A stretch of 64,000 nucleotides of DNA, taken from the NCBI RefSeq assembly GCF_900499075.1, contig NZ_UIHC01000008.1, positions 1 through 64,000 of the forward strand, read 5' to 3'. The DNA is from Roseinatronobacter ekhonensis (GTDB lineage: Bacteria > Pseudomonadota > Alphaproteobacteria > Rhodobacterales > Rhodobacteraceae). Position numbers and translations under genes: made by a program. Under the pieces are notes generated by a model. The model worked only from the letters and a program-made list of their open reading frames with translations, was not told where the DNA came from and made no database searches. Shown in pieces: positions 47,951-56,903 of this stretch (positions are counted from its first letter, which is position 1; every line of letters begins with the position of its first letter).

Positions 47951-49608
47951 CAGATCATCTCCTGCGCTTTTGCGGCGCGTTCGGCCTTGTCGAGTTTCTT
48001 CTGGTGCGCGGCGCGGAAATCGGGGCGCAGGTTCGGCGACCCTTCCCAGATACCAGCCGTGTCGCCCTCGCCCACGCCCTCGAAGAAGTCGCGCATTTTG
48101 TCCATGCGTTCCTTGCCCGCGATGGCGGCGTTGATCACCTCACCCAAAGACCCGGCACCCGCAGGCCCCATCAGGGGGCGCGCGGAAATCAGGTTGGTGA
48201 AATACAGCGACGGCGTGCCCTTTTGCTTGGCATGCTGCACCACGGGGGTGGTGCCGATCACTAGGTCGGGGTCCAGACCGTCGGCAGCGGCCAGATCATC
48301 GGCCAATGATGCGCGGAACTTCACGACAACGCCGCGCGCTTCCAGCCATTCGCGGTCAGCCTGGCTCCAGCGTGATGCCGCACAAGCGGTGCCCACATAG
48401 GCCACATCCGCGCCGCTTTCGATCAGCAGGCGCGCCACGATCAGCTCGGACCCTTCATAGCCCGACAATGTAATCCGCCCGTTGATCGGGTTCGCGGCCA
48501 GCGCGTCCTTGATCGCGGGGATAAACGCGTTCTGCGCGGCAGCGACCTGCGCGGGGGCCACGCCCATCGCGTCACCAATCGCGGCCAGCCAGTCATGCGT
48601 GCCGTCCACGCCAACGGGGGCGGAGCCGACAATGGGACGACCCGCCGCCTCAAACTCGCGAACTGCCGCCGAATAGAATGGGTGGATCGCCGCCACCGCG
48701 CCGCAATCAAGCGCGGCATACATCTCGCGCCATTCACGCGTCGGCACCACGGGCCCCGCGGCCAAGCCCATCGGGGCCAGCATCGCGCCGATCATCATCG
48801 GGTCGGCGGGGAACATCTCGCCCAGCAGGGTCACGCTGGGGCGGTCCGTCCGGCCCGATTTCGGCGCGGGCACGGGGCCTGCTGCCACTTCCTGGCGGGC
48901 ATAGTTCAGCATGGCCCCAGCCAACACATCCTTGGCTTCGGCATGGGTCGGAATCCCGAATCCCGGCACGTCGATGCCGATAATCCGCACCCCGTTGATT
49001 TCCTTGGGAAGCAACCGCAGCGGCACGCCGCTGGCGGTGGGCACGCACAGGTTCGTCACCACGATCGCATCATAGCGTTCGGGATCAGCCATCTGCTCGA
49101 CACCTTCGCGGATATCCTCGAACAGCTTGCCCGTGACCAGCGTTTCCGAATTGAACGGCACATAGCCAACCGACCGCCGCGCGCCGTAGAAATGGCTTAC
49201 GAAGGTCAGGCCATAGACACAGCAGGCCGACCCGCTCAGCACGGTCGCGACACGCCGCATCCGCAGCCCAACACGCAACGACCCGAAGGCCGGGCACATG
49301 GATTCGGGCCGGTCATGCGGCCCTTGCGGATAATCCTTGGCAAACTGGTCCAGCACCGCGCCATTGCCCGACGCGCGCGCTTGCGCTTCCATCTGCTCGG
49401 CGGGGGCGTGGCAGCCCATGCCGTCTGGGGCCACACCCTCGGGGGCCTCTCCCGCGGGCAGATCACTCTCCATCACCTCGACCTCGGCCTCGGCGGCGGA
49501 ATCGTAGCTGACCTCGCCCTTCATCTTGCCCGAAATACTCCGGGGGGCGGCCGCAGGCCGGGGGGCAGCGCCCCCCTCTTTCGGGTCGATGCCATCACGC
49601 ATCGTCAT
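47950..49608 (-). CDS. bchY: chlorophyllide a reductase subunit Y
   Basis: Partner of BchZ in the ring-B reductase. Landmarks are [19 protein letters not shown] and [20 protein letters not shown] with cluster-ligand Cys residues, [14 protein letters not shown] and [18 protein letters not shown]. The open frame from 49608 gives 552 residues with an extra Ala/Pro/Arg-rich N-terminus; its first ~30 codons read through a repeat element (49518-49577). An internal ATG at 49524 would give 524 residues, closer to relatives. The longer start would overlap bchX by 14 bases. Confidence 0.92.
   Translation of the reverse strand: MTMRDGIDPKEGGAAPRPAAAPRSISGKMKGEVSYDSAAEAEVEVMESDLPAGEAPEGVAPDGMGCHAPAEQMEAQARASGNGAVLDQFAKDYPQGPHDRPESMCPAFGSLRVGLRMRRVATVLSGSACCVYGLTFVSHFYGARRSVGYVPFNSETLVTGKLFEDIREGVEQMADPERYDAIVVTNLCVPTASGVPLRLLPKEINGVRIIGIDVPGFGIPTHAEAKDVLAGAMLNYARQEVAAGPVPAPKSGRTDRPSVTLLGEMFPADPMMIGAMLAPMGLAAGPVVPTREWREMYAALDCGAVAAIHPFYSAAVREFEAAGRPIVGSAPVGVDGTHDWLAAIGDAMGVAPAQVAAAQNAFIPAIKDALAANPINGRITLSGYEGSELIVARLLIESGADVAYVGTACAASRWSQADREWLEARGVVVKFRASLADDLAAADGLDPDLVIGTTPVVQHAKQKGTPSLYFTNLISARPLMGPAGAGSLGEVINAAIAGKERMDKMRDFFEGVGEGDTAGIWEGSPNLRPDFRAAHQKKLDKAERAAKAQEMI
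49518..49577 (+). repeat. copy 3 of the 23-bp repeat with attached GC hairpin, inside the bchY 5' end
   Basis: The repeat (49518-49540, CG at the variable dinucleotide) is followed by a G/C block ending in GGGGGG-CAGCG-CCCCCC (49560-49576, 6-bp stem). It covers bchY codons 12 to about 30, so the N-terminus of the annotated protein is partly translated repeat. Copies 1 and 2 lack the attached hairpin in the bases I checked. Confidence 0.75.
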
Positions 49609-50599
49609 AGACCACTTCCAGACTGACCTTTGTCACTGCGTTCTTGCCGCGCATGTCGGTGTCGGTTGCCGGTTCCAGCACCACGTCACCGCCGGTATCC
49701 TTGCTGTCAAACAGCGCCAGCAAACCGTCCTGGTTCAGCGGCGCGGGGCGCACGGGCGGGGCGATGGCCACCGCTTCGGCCAAGCCTTCGAACATCGCGC
49801 CCCATTGGCCCTTGCTCGTGCCGACGATCTGGTAATTGGCCGATTTCTTGCGCAAATCATCATCGGCGGGGATCGCGGCCAGCACGGGGATGTCCACGGC
49901 TTCGGCAAAGGCTTGCGCCTCGCCCGTCCCGTCATCCTTGTTGATGACCAGACCGGCCACGCCGACATTGCCACCCATCTTGCGGAAATATTCGACCGCC
50001 GAGCAGACATTGTTGGCCACATACAGCGATTGCAGGTCGTTCGAGGCGACCAAGATCACCTTTTGCGCCATGTCACGGGCAATCGGCAGGCCGAAACCGC
50101 CACAGACCACGTCGCCTAGGAAGTCGAGCAGGACATAGTCGAAATCCCAATCATGGAAGCCCAGCTTTTCCAGCAGTTCAAACCCGTGGATGATCCCGCG
50201 ACCGCCGCAACCGCGGCCCACTTCTGGCCCGCCAAGTTCCATGGCGAATACGCCGTTGCGCTTGAAGCACACGTCGCCAATCGCCACTTCCTCGCCGGCA
50301 AGTTTCTTGGCCGAGGATGTCTCGATGATCGTGGGGCAAGCCTTGCCGCCGAACAAAAGCGAGGTCGTGTCGGATTTCGGGTCGCAGCCGATGAGCAAAA
50401 CACGTTTGCCCATTTCGGCCATCATGCAAGACAGGTTCGCCAGCGTGAAGGATTTGCCAATCCCGCCCTTGCCATAGATCGCAATGATCTGGGTGTGCTT
50501 GGTTGGCTCCGATTGTGGCACTTCCAGCGTAGGCTCTTCATGCGCTTCATCGCGCAGCCGCTGGTCCATGTCTTTCAGGTTCGGAATGTCGAGGGTCAT
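49595..50599 (-). CDS. bchX: chlorophyllide a reductase iron protein BchX
   Basis: The 334-residue NifH-like ATPase donates electrons to BchYZ. It shows the P-loop [19 protein letters not shown], the switch DPKSDTTSL and the two 4Fe-4S ligands in [14 protein letters not shown] and [17 protein letters not shown]. The ~35-residue N-terminal extension before the P-loop is typical of BchX versus BchL. The start overlaps the bchC stop by ATGA (50596-50599). Confidence 0.96.
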   Translation of the reverse strand: MTLDIPNLKDMDQRLRDEAHEEPTLEVPQSEPTKHTQIIAIYGKGGIGKSFTLANLSCMMAEMGKRVLLIGCDPKSDTTSLLFGGKACPTIIETSSAKKLAGEEVAIGDVCFKRNGVFAMELGGPEVGRGCGGRGIIHGFELLEKLGFHDWDFDYVLLDFLGDVVCGGFGLPIARDMAQKVILVASNDLQSLYVANNVCSAVEYFRKMGGNVGVAGLVINKDDGTGEAQAFAEAVDIPVLAAIPADDDLRKKSANYQIVGTSKGQWGAMFEGLAEAVAIAPPVRPAPLNQDGLLALFDSKDTGGDVVLEPATDTDMRGKNAVTKVSLEVVYDDA

Positions 50600-51552
50600 G
50601 CAGTTGCCTCCCAGTCGATGATCATCTTCAGGCAGTCAGGATCGCTGAAGGCCGTCTCGTAGGCGGGGCCCGCCGTATCGGGGCGGGCATGGTGGGTAAT
50701 CAGACCGGACAGGGACAGCTTGCCGCTGTCGATCAGCGCGCGCGTGGCGCTCAGGTCGTCGGATTGCCATTCGGCGGCGATACGCAAACGCACTTCGCGC
50801 ATGAAGGCGGGCACGAAATTGAACTGGATGGGCTTGGTGTAGAATCCCGCCAGCACCACTTCGCCGCCCTTGGCAATGCGCCCGATCAGGCTGTCGAGCA
50901 GCCCTTCGGCGCCGGACGCGTCCATGACCACGTTGTAGTCGCGACGCGGGTCAGCATCGGGGTGGAGAACTTCATAGCCCTCTGCCCCGGATTGTCGCGC
51001 AGGGTTGATTTCCCAGACGGTGGGCGCGGGCGCGCCCATCGCAATGGCGATGCGCGCCATCAGGCGGCCCAATACGCCGTGTCCGACAATCAGGTCCGGC
51101 ACGGTTGCATTCGGACCCGCCAACGCGTGGCGCGCGGTTGCGGCCAGCGCCAGCAGCGCGCCTTCCGGCCCGATGGCGCTGTCCACGCGGGTGACGCGGG
51201 CGGCATTGCTGACCAGATGGCGCGACGCCGCGCCAAACAGCCCAAAGACCGGACCCGATTCGCCGGGCGCAAAGCAATTGGCACCTGGCACGAACACACG
51301 TTCGCCGGCCCTGTAGCCGCTTTCCGCGCCTGCTTCGATGACTTCGCCGCAAGCCTCGTAGCCCGGAACAAGCGGGTAGCCCATGCCGGGGAATGGCGGC
51401 ATCTCTCCGGTCCAGAACAGTTTTTCCGTGCCCGTAGACACGCCTGAATGGTCGACGCGGATCACCAGATCCTGCGGTCCCGGTGCCGTCAATTCCACTG
51501 CACCCAGCTTCAGCTGGCGCGGGGCGGAAAGAATGATGGCTTGGGTCTGCAC
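50596..51552 (-). CDS. bchC: bacteriochlorophyllide dehydrogenase BchC
   Basis: A zinc-less medium-chain dehydrogenase that oxidises the 3-hydroxyethyl group to acetyl in bacteriochlorophyllide synthesis. The GTG at 51552 follows GAGGAG by 6 bases and matches homologue starts ([17 protein letters not shown]); a longer frame upstream would cross the promoter. 318 residues, with [28 protein letters not shown] and the Rossmann region [21 protein letters not shown]. It opens the bchCXYZ segment. Confidence 0.95.
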   Translation of the reverse strand: MQTQAIILSAPRQLKLGAVELTAPGPQDLVIRVDHSGVSTGTEKLFWTGEMPPFPGMGYPLVPGYEACGEVIEAGAESGYRAGERVFVPGANCFAPGESGPVFGLFGAASRHLVSNAARVTRVDSAIGPEGALLALAATARHALAGPNATVPDLIVGHGVLGRLMARIAIAMGAPAPTVWEINPARQSGAEGYEVLHPDADPRRDYNVVMDASGAEGLLDSLIGRIAKGGEVVLAGFYTKPIQFNFVPAFMREVRLRIAAEWQSDDLSATRALIDSGKLSLSGLITHHARPDTAGPAYETAFSDPDCLKMIIDWEATA

Positions 51553-51610
51553 GTCTGCTCCTCGTCTGGCATTCAACGGGGCGTCACACGGATGTGACTC
51601 GCTCCCTATG

Positions 51611-51654
51611 TGTAATCTTAATGATACAGCACTTACTGTCAATCTTTATTGACA
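51611..51654 (-). promoter_or_regulatory. bchC promoter with two PpsR/CrtJ palindromes
   Basis: Two TGT-N12-ACA sites lie at 51611-51628 and 51637-51654, 8 bp apart, the spacing known for cooperative CrtJ binding at bchC in Rhodobacter capsulatus. On the minus strand TTGACA (51642-51637) and TAAGAT (51620-51615) are separated by 16 bp, giving a sigma70 promoter with the -35 in one palindrome and the -10 in the other. Aerobic repression of bchC is the inferred effect. crtF ends at 51656, so read-through also enters bchC. Confidence 0.85.
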
Positions 51655-51655
51655 G

Positions 51656-52780
51656 TTATTTTGCCCGATCTTTGGGCAGTGCCGGTTTGCGCGCCTCGAC
51701 AACGCCTGTGACATAGGCACGGGACGCTTTTGGCGCGGATACGTGGATAAAACCGGCTTTTGCGAGCATTGCGCCGATTTCGGCCGCAGAGCGCGTGCGC
51801 CCCGTTTGCATCGCCAAAGTGTAAACTGCGAAATACACATCGGTCTGCGGGTCCGGTTTGGCACCGCCCGACATGGGTTCCACCACCAGCACGCGCCCGC
51901 CGGGCGGCAGGGCAGCATAGACCGATGCCAGAAGGGCCGCGACCGTGTCATCCGCATGGTCATAGAGCACGCGGACAAGGCTGATCGCATCCGCGCCCTT
52001 TGGCAGGGGATCGGTTCGGAACGACCCGCCATGGCGCGTCACGTCCGCGGGCAGCGCGGCTTGCGCGACCACATCGGGCAGGTCGAACAAGGCCAGCGAC
52101 AGGTCGGGGTAACGCGCCCGCACCGCGCGTAAAAACGCGCCTGTGCCGCCGCCGATGTCCAAAAGCTGGTCTATCCCACGCAGGTCCAGCGCGCGCAGCG
52201 CATCTTGCGCGACAAGCCCCTGACTGTCGGCCATCAACTGCGAATAGCGTGCGGCGACCTCTGCATCCATCGGGCCGGTGGCGCCGAACACATAGGGCCA
52301 GAAACGCGCCAGATCGGGATCGGTTTCACCGCGCATGAAAGCGACGGGATCGGCCAGATCCTGATACAGCACCGAATGGTGCCGCACCATATCGGCCAGC
52401 CCCGGCACGCCCAGAAAGGCCGCGCCGCGCCGCGACAGCTTGAACCGCTGGCCGCGCCGCACCAACACACCCATCCCCGCGCCTGCTTGAGCCAGAATGG
52501 CCATGCGCTCGGGCGGAACATTGGCGCGGGTGGCCAACGCCTCTGCCGTTGCAGGCCCATCGGCAAGCATGTGCAGCACCCGCAATTCGACCAGCGCGGT
52601 CAGCATCTGGCTTTGCACGAATCCCTGCATAAGGTCGAAAAGCGCTGCCCCCTCGGATCGGGCAATGCCCCGCAACCCCGGAACACGCGCGCAAAATGCT
52701 TGGAATTTGCGGGATGCCGCCAGCCGATTGACCAGCCCGGCCGGGCGGAACGGCTGGTCCAGGGCGGTCATGTCCGACAT
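51656..52780 (-). CDS. crtF: demethylspheroidene/hydroxyneurosporene O-methyltransferase
   Basis: The 374-residue protein methylates the C-1 hydroxyl of carotenoids (spheroidene pathway) using SAM. The C-terminal Rossmann domain shows LLDIGGGTGAFLRAVRARYP (SAM motif), SLALFDLPDVVAQA, DAISLVRVLYDHADD and RVLVVEPMSGGA; the N-terminal ~110 residues are a winged-helix dimerisation domain, as in other O-methyltransferases of this class. It follows crtE by 3 bases. Confidence 0.93.
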   Translation of the reverse strand: MSDMTALDQPFRPAGLVNRLAASRKFQAFCARVPGLRGIARSEGAALFDLMQGFVQSQMLTALVELRVLHMLADGPATAEALATRANVPPERMAILAQAGAGMGVLVRRGQRFKLSRRGAAFLGVPGLADMVRHHSVLYQDLADPVAFMRGETDPDLARFWPYVFGATGPMDAEVAARYSQLMADSQGLVAQDALRALDLRGIDQLLDIGGGTGAFLRAVRARYPDLSLALFDLPDVVAQAALPADVTRHGGSFRTDPLPKGADAISLVRVLYDHADDTVAALLASVYAALPPGGRVLVVEPMSGGAKPDPQTDVYFAVYTLAMQTGRTRSAAEIGAMLAKAGFIHVSAPKASRAYVTGVVEARKPALPKDRAK

Positions 52781-52783
52781 GGG

Positions 52784-53662
52784 TCAGACCCGCGCCGGGG
52801 CGACGGGCGTCATGCGTTCGGCATAAAGCCGGACAAGCTGGGCCAACTGCCCTTCGCCGGGGCAGGACGGGATGGACGCAATCGCACCCGACAGAATGTC
52901 CTGCAGGTGCTTGATCGCGCCCTGCACGCCCAGTTCCTCGACCGCAGAGGGCCGGGCATTGGCCACGTCCTGCCCTGCGGGCTTGCCAAGCGCCTGTTCA
53001 TCGTAAAGCGCGTCGCGCAGGTCATCGGCCACTTGAAACGCCTCGCCAATGCGCGCGCCAAGTTCTTCCCAAGGCTCCGGGTCTTGTCCGGCCGCCAGCG
53101 CGCCCATCTGGGTGGCGGCGACGAACAGCGCGGCGGTTTTCGAACGGTGATAGGCGCGCAAGTCCACCTGTGCCTCGCTCTCCCATCCCTGCCCCGCACA
53201 AATGCCATGTGGCATGCCGGTATGCCGCGACAACAACCGCACAAGGCGCAACGCGCGCGCTGCATCTGCGTCGTCAGCGCCACCAAGTTCTTCAAAGGCC
53301 GCGATAATCAGGCTGTCGCCGGTCAGCACCGCCAAGGGTTCGGAAAACGCCAGATGCACGGTCGGCTTGCCGCGCCGGAAATCGGCATTATCGAAGGCGG
53401 GCAGATCATCATGGACAAGGCTGGCGCAATGGATCAGCTCCAGCGCAATTGCCGCCGAATCGGATAGTGCCGGACGATCATCGCCGCAAGCCTTGGCGAC
53501 CGACAGGCAGATGGTGGGACGGATGCGCGCGCCCCCAGGTGTAACCGCATAATGCAAGGCCGCCGCCAAGCGCCCCGGCACTGCCCCATCGGGGGACGCT
53601 TGCCCTTGGGCACGGGCAATCGCCGCGCTCATCGCCGTGTCAATTCGGTGGCTCAGGTCCAT
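52784..53662 (-). CDS. crtE: geranylgeranyl diphosphate synthase
   Basis: A 292-residue trans-prenyltransferase making the C20 precursor of carotenoids and the bacteriochlorophyll tail. The first Asp-rich motif is HDDLPAFDNADFRRGKPT, with an insert typical of bacterial type II GGPP/FPP synthases, and the second is FQVADDLRDALYD. GGARIRPTICL holds the substrate Arg pair. GGGAGGTCGCC precedes the ATG. It begins the crtEF-bchCXYZ-puf superoperon. Confidence 0.94.
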   Translation of the reverse strand: MDLSHRIDTAMSAAIARAQGQASPDGAVPGRLAAALHYAVTPGGARIRPTICLSVAKACGDDRPALSDSAAIALELIHCASLVHDDLPAFDNADFRRGKPTVHLAFSEPLAVLTGDSLIIAAFEELGGADDADAARALRLVRLLSRHTGMPHGICAGQGWESEAQVDLRAYHRSKTAALFVAATQMGALAAGQDPEPWEELGARIGEAFQVADDLRDALYDEQALGKPAGQDVANARPSAVEELGVQGAIKHLQDILSGAIASIPSCPGEGQLAQLVRLYAERMTPVAPARV

Positions 53663-53686
53663 GGCGACCTCCCTTTGGCTGGCATC

Positions 53687-53728
53687 TGTCAGAACAATTG
53701 GACATGTATGTGTAAATTATACTGGACA
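53687..53728. promoter_or_regulatory. crtE-crtD divergent promoter region with two PpsR/CrtJ palindromes
   Basis: TGT-N12-ACA sites lie at 53687-53704 and 53711-53728, 6 bp apart, in the 96-base region between divergent crtE (-) and crtD (+). The core ATTATA/TATAAT at 53716-53721 could serve as -10 for crtE, and the overlapping TATACT (53718-53723) for crtD, so one bound repressor could block both. -35 boxes are weak. Confidence 0.75.
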
Positions 53729-53758
53729 GTTTCGCACAAAGAGTCAAGAATTCCTGAC

Positions 53759-55336
53759 ATGAGCTTTGACAATCACAGCATCGCCATTATCGGCGCGGGT
53801 ATGGGCGGGCTGGCTGCGGCGATCCGTCTGGCTGCGGCGGGCCGCGATGTAACGGTGTATGAAGCGCATGGCTGGCCCGGCGGCAAGATGCGCACAGTGC
53901 CGTCCGACGCTGGCCCGGTTGATGCGGGCCCCACCGTGCTGACCCTGCGCGATGTGCTGGACGATCTGTTCGCGGCCGCGGGCACTGCAACGCAGGACCA
54001 TCTGACGTTGAACGCCCTGCCCGTTTTGGCACGCCACTATTGGGCCGATGGCACCAAGCTGGACCTGACGCATGACGCGGGCCAGAACGCGGATGCGATC
54101 ACGCAGGCGTTTGGCGCGCGCGCGGGCCACGACTTTGCCCGCTTCAGCGCTGAGACGCGCAGCTTGTTCGACGCGTTCGATGCGCCCATCATGCGCCGTG
54201 CGACGCCCAGCGTTCTGGGGGCGGCGCGCGCCGCACTTGCAAACCCAAAGATCCTGCCATGGCTGGTGCCGGGGCGGTCGCTGCACAGCATGCTGAACGC
54301 CCGCTTGTCGGACCCGCATCTGCGGCAGCTATTCGGGCGCTACGCGACATATGTCGGGGGCAACCCGCTGCTGGCCCCTGCGGTGCTGGGGCTGGTCTGG
54401 CAGGCGGAGGCAGCGGGCGTCTGGGCGGTCAAAGGCGGCATGGCGCGACTGGCGCAGACCCTGGCCGAGTGTTTGGAGCGGCTGGGCGGACGGCTGCGGC
54501 TGCATACGCCGGTTGCACGCATTCTGACGGAAAAAGGCCGCGCCACCGGGCTGCATCTGGCCGATGGCAGCGAAATTGCCTGCCGCCAGATTATCTTCAA
54601 CGGGGATCCGGCGGCGCTGCCCTATCTGCTCGACACCCCGCCCAAGGCGCCCAAGCCGCGCCAGACCCGACCACGCAGCCTGTCGGCGCGGGTCTGGACC
54701 TTTGCTGCCAAGGTTGCGCCCACAGGCTTGGGCCGCGATGCGCTGGCCTATCACACGCTGTTTTTTGCCGATGACACCGATGCGGAATTCAGCCCGCTGG
54801 CGCAAGGGCAAACACCGCCCGACCCGACCATCTATGTCTGCGCGCAGGACCGCGCGCAGGGCGTGGCACCGGACGGGGCGGAGCGGTTTCAATTCATCCT
54901 CAATGCGCCCGCTACGCGCACCGGCACACCCGAGACGGAGGTTTCATGCCAAACCCATCCATGCGACCGGCTGGCCCGTTTCGGCCTGCATCTGACCCCG
55001 CGCCCCGGCCCGGACAGCCTGACCACTCCGGCGATGTTCGCGGGGCTGTTTCCGCGCAGCCAGGGGGCACTTTACGGGCTATCACCGAACGGTGCGCAAG
55101 CAACGTTTCTGCGGCCCACGGTGCGCACACGGGTCAAGGGCCTGTATCTGGCGGGGGGCGGGGTGCATCCGGGAGCGGGCGTGCCGATGGCGTTGATGTC
55201 GGGGGGGCACGCGGCGGCAGCTGTGCTCAGCGACCCGATTTCCGCCGACAGGTCGGCCCCAACGGGTATGCGTGGTGGTATGTCGACGGGATCAGCGATT
55301 GTGGCACCCGTGCCGTCTCGGTCATCGGGTTCATAG
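53759..55336 (+). CDS. crtD: methoxyneurosporene dehydrogenase
   Basis: A FAD-dependent carotenoid 3,4-desaturase of the CrtI family. It has the dinucleotide fold IAIIGAGMGGLAAAIRLAAA, followed by VYEAHGWPGGKM, and the C-terminal FAD motif GLYLAGGGVHPGAGVPMAL. The start at 53759 gives 525 residues, some 30 longer than expected; the last ~30 codons (after VLSDPISADRS) run in a different frame over the crtC N-terminus. ATG is preceded by a weak site. Confidence 0.92.
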   Translation: MSFDNHSIAIIGAGMGGLAAAIRLAAAGRDVTVYEAHGWPGGKMRTVPSDAGPVDAGPTVLTLRDVLDDLFAAAGTATQDHLTLNALPVLARHYWADGTKLDLTHDAGQNADAITQAFGARAGHDFARFSAETRSLFDAFDAPIMRRATPSVLGAARAALANPKILPWLVPGRSLHSMLNARLSDPHLRQLFGRYATYVGGNPLLAPAVLGLVWQAEAAGVWAVKGGMARLAQTLAECLERLGGRLRLHTPVARILTEKGRATGLHLADGSEIACRQIIFNGDPAALPYLLDTPPKAPKPRQTRPRSLSARVWTFAAKVAPTGLGRDALAYHTLFFADDTDAEFSPLAQGQTPPDPTIYVCAQDRAQGVAPDGAERFQFILNAPATRTGTPETEVSCQTHPCDRLARFGLHLTPRPGPDSLTTPAMFAGLFPRSQGALYGLSPNGAQATFLRPTVRTRVKGLYLAGGGVHPGAGVPMALMSGGHAAAAVLSDPISADRSAPTGMRGGMSTGSAIVAPVPSRSSGS

Positions 55337-56172
55337 GCTCGGTTTTCTCGCCATGGTATAAATGGTCCGGACGGCGCGAGCCGCAGAACCATTGCTGCAT
55401 CAACGTGGCAACCTACGGCCCCAAGGGGCGCTTTACGATGACAGACCGGGGGCGCGCGGCGTTGCGCCAGTCCGAAGATGTGTTCGAGGTCGGCCCGTCC
55501 TCCATGCGTTGGGAGGGCGACAAGCTGGTGATCGAGGTGAACGAGATTTCCTCTCCCCCGCTGATCAGCCGCGTGCGCGGCACGATCACGCTGCACCCCG
55601 AAGCGCTGTTCGGCCAGACCCACGCCCTGACACCCGATGGCGCGCATCATTGGCAGCCCTTCGCGCCCATCGCGCGCATCGAGGTGGATCTGTCGCCCGG
55701 CCAAACATGGCAAGGGCACGGCTATTTCGACGCCAATTTCGGATCGGCGGCGCTGGAGGATGATTTCAACTACTGGACATGGGGGCGTTTCCCGCGCAGC
55801 CACGGGGCCACATGTTTTTATGACGCGGTGCTGCGTGACGGATCCGAGCAATCGACCGCGCTGCATTTCCACCGTGACGGGCGGATGGAGCATATCACTG
55901 CCCCGCCGCGTGCCCGCTTCGCGCGCAGCCTCTGGGCCGTGCGGCGCGAAACGCGGGCGGATAAGGGCGTCACGCCGCGTCAGGTCATGCCGATGCTGGA
56001 CGCACCGTTCTACACCCGCTCTGCCGTGCAGACGACGATTGACGGCGAGCATTCTGTCGGTGTTCACGAGGCGCTGGACCTGCGCCGGTATGCGCAACCG
56101 CTGCTCAAGCCCATGCTGGCGGTGCGCGTTCCCCGCCGCGCAGGCTGGCGGTTCGCTGACGCCGCCGGATAA
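55237..56172 (+). CDS. crtC: carotenoid 1,2-hydratase (hydroxyneurosporene synthase)
   Basis: CrtC adds water to the C-1,2 bond of neurosporene-type carotenoids. Homologous sequence is clear from DFRRQVGPNGYAWWYVDGIS (codon 55237 onward) through FIGSVFSPWYKWSG, NHCCINVATYGPKGRFTMTD and LEDDFNYWTWGRFPR. No ATG, GTG, TTG or CTG lies in frame near 55237; the nearest in-frame ATGs are 54961 and 54946, deep inside crtD. The coordinate given is the start of recognisable homology, not a start codon. Either translation starts unusually, or the frame upstream is shifted. Confidence 0.85.
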   Translation, partial: DFRRQVGPNGYAWWYVDGISDCGTRAVSVIGFIGSVFSPWYKWSGRREPQNHCCINVATYGPKGRFTMTDRGRAALRQSEDVFEVGPSSMRWEGDKLVIEVNEISSPPLISRVRGTITLHPEALFGQTHALTPDGAHHWQPFAPIARIEVDLSPGQTWQGHGYFDANFGSAALEDDFNYWTWGRFPRSHGATCFYDAVLRDGSEQSTALHFHRDGRMEHITAPPRARFARSLWAVRRETRADKGVTPRQVMPMLDAPFYTRSAVQTTIDGEHSVGVHEALDLRRYAQPLLKPMLAVRVPRRAGWRFADAAG

Positions 56173-56210
56173 AGCCGCGCAATTTGGGCTTCAGCACGTA
56201 CCGTCGCGCC

Positions 56211-56903
56211 TTAGCCGACCACCTGCCCGTCATCCAGTCGCAGCACGCGGTCCATGCGGCGGGCGAGGTCCAGGTTATGCGTGGCAATCAGCGCCGACAG
56301 GCCGGTTTCGCGCACAAGGTCCATCAGCGCGCCAAAGACCTGGTCCGAGGTTGTCGGGTCCAGATTGCCCGTCGGCTCGTCTGCCAGCAACAGCCCCGGC
56401 GCATTGGCCAGCGCGCGGCAGAAGGCGACGCGCTGCTGCTCGCCCCCCGACAGGGCGGCGGGGCGGTGGCCTGCGCGCCCGGCAACGCCCACCCGGTCCA
56501 GAAGTTGCTGCGCGCGCGCGGATGCCTGCGCGCTGCCAACGCCGTTGGCCAGTTGCGGCAGCACGATATTTTCCAGCGCCGAGAATTCCGGAAGCAGATG
56601 GTGAAACTGGTAGATAAACCCGATCTGGCCGCGCCGCGCGGCGGTGCGGGCATCATCGCCCAGCCGGGTCATGTTAGTGCCGTCCACCAGCACATTCCCG
56701 GTATCGGGCGTGTCAAGAAGTCCGGCAATGTGCAGCAACGTCGACTTGCCTGCGCCAGACGGCGCCACCAGCGCGACCACCTCGCCCCTGTCCAGCGTGA
56801 CCGAGACATCGCGCAGCACACGCACCTCACCCGGTTTGCCGGCGTTGTAGGTCTTGCAGATGCCTTCGAGCACAAGGGCACGGTCCAGCGCAGGATCACT
56901 CAT
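56211..56903 (-). CDS. lolD: lipoprotein-releasing system ATPase LolD
   Basis: The 230-residue ATPase drives release of outer-membrane lipoproteins from the inner membrane. Walker A is in [20 protein letters not shown], the signature is [19 protein letters not shown] and Walker B is [12 protein letters not shown], with the LolD-typical [18 protein letters not shown] segment. It overlaps lolC by eight bases. It lies 38 bases from the end of crtC, marking the boundary of the photosynthesis block. Confidence 0.93.
   Translation of the reverse strand: MSDPALDRALVLEGICKTYNAGKPGEVRVLRDVSVTLDRGEVVALVAPSGAGKSTLLHIAGLLDTPDTGNVLVDGTNMTRLGDDARTAARRGQIGFIYQFHHLLPEFSALENIVLPQLANGVGSAQASARAQQLLDRVGVAGRAGHRPAALSGGEQQRVAFCRALANAPGLLLADEPTGNLDPTTSDQVFGALMDLVRETGLSALIATHNLDLARRMDRVLRLDDGQVVG

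Noticed and set aside
46070-48400. A 776-codon open frame on the plus strand opposite bchZ and bchY
   Set aside because: It is antisense to two unambiguous bch genes and to pufQ/pufB, with composition typical of a shadow frame.
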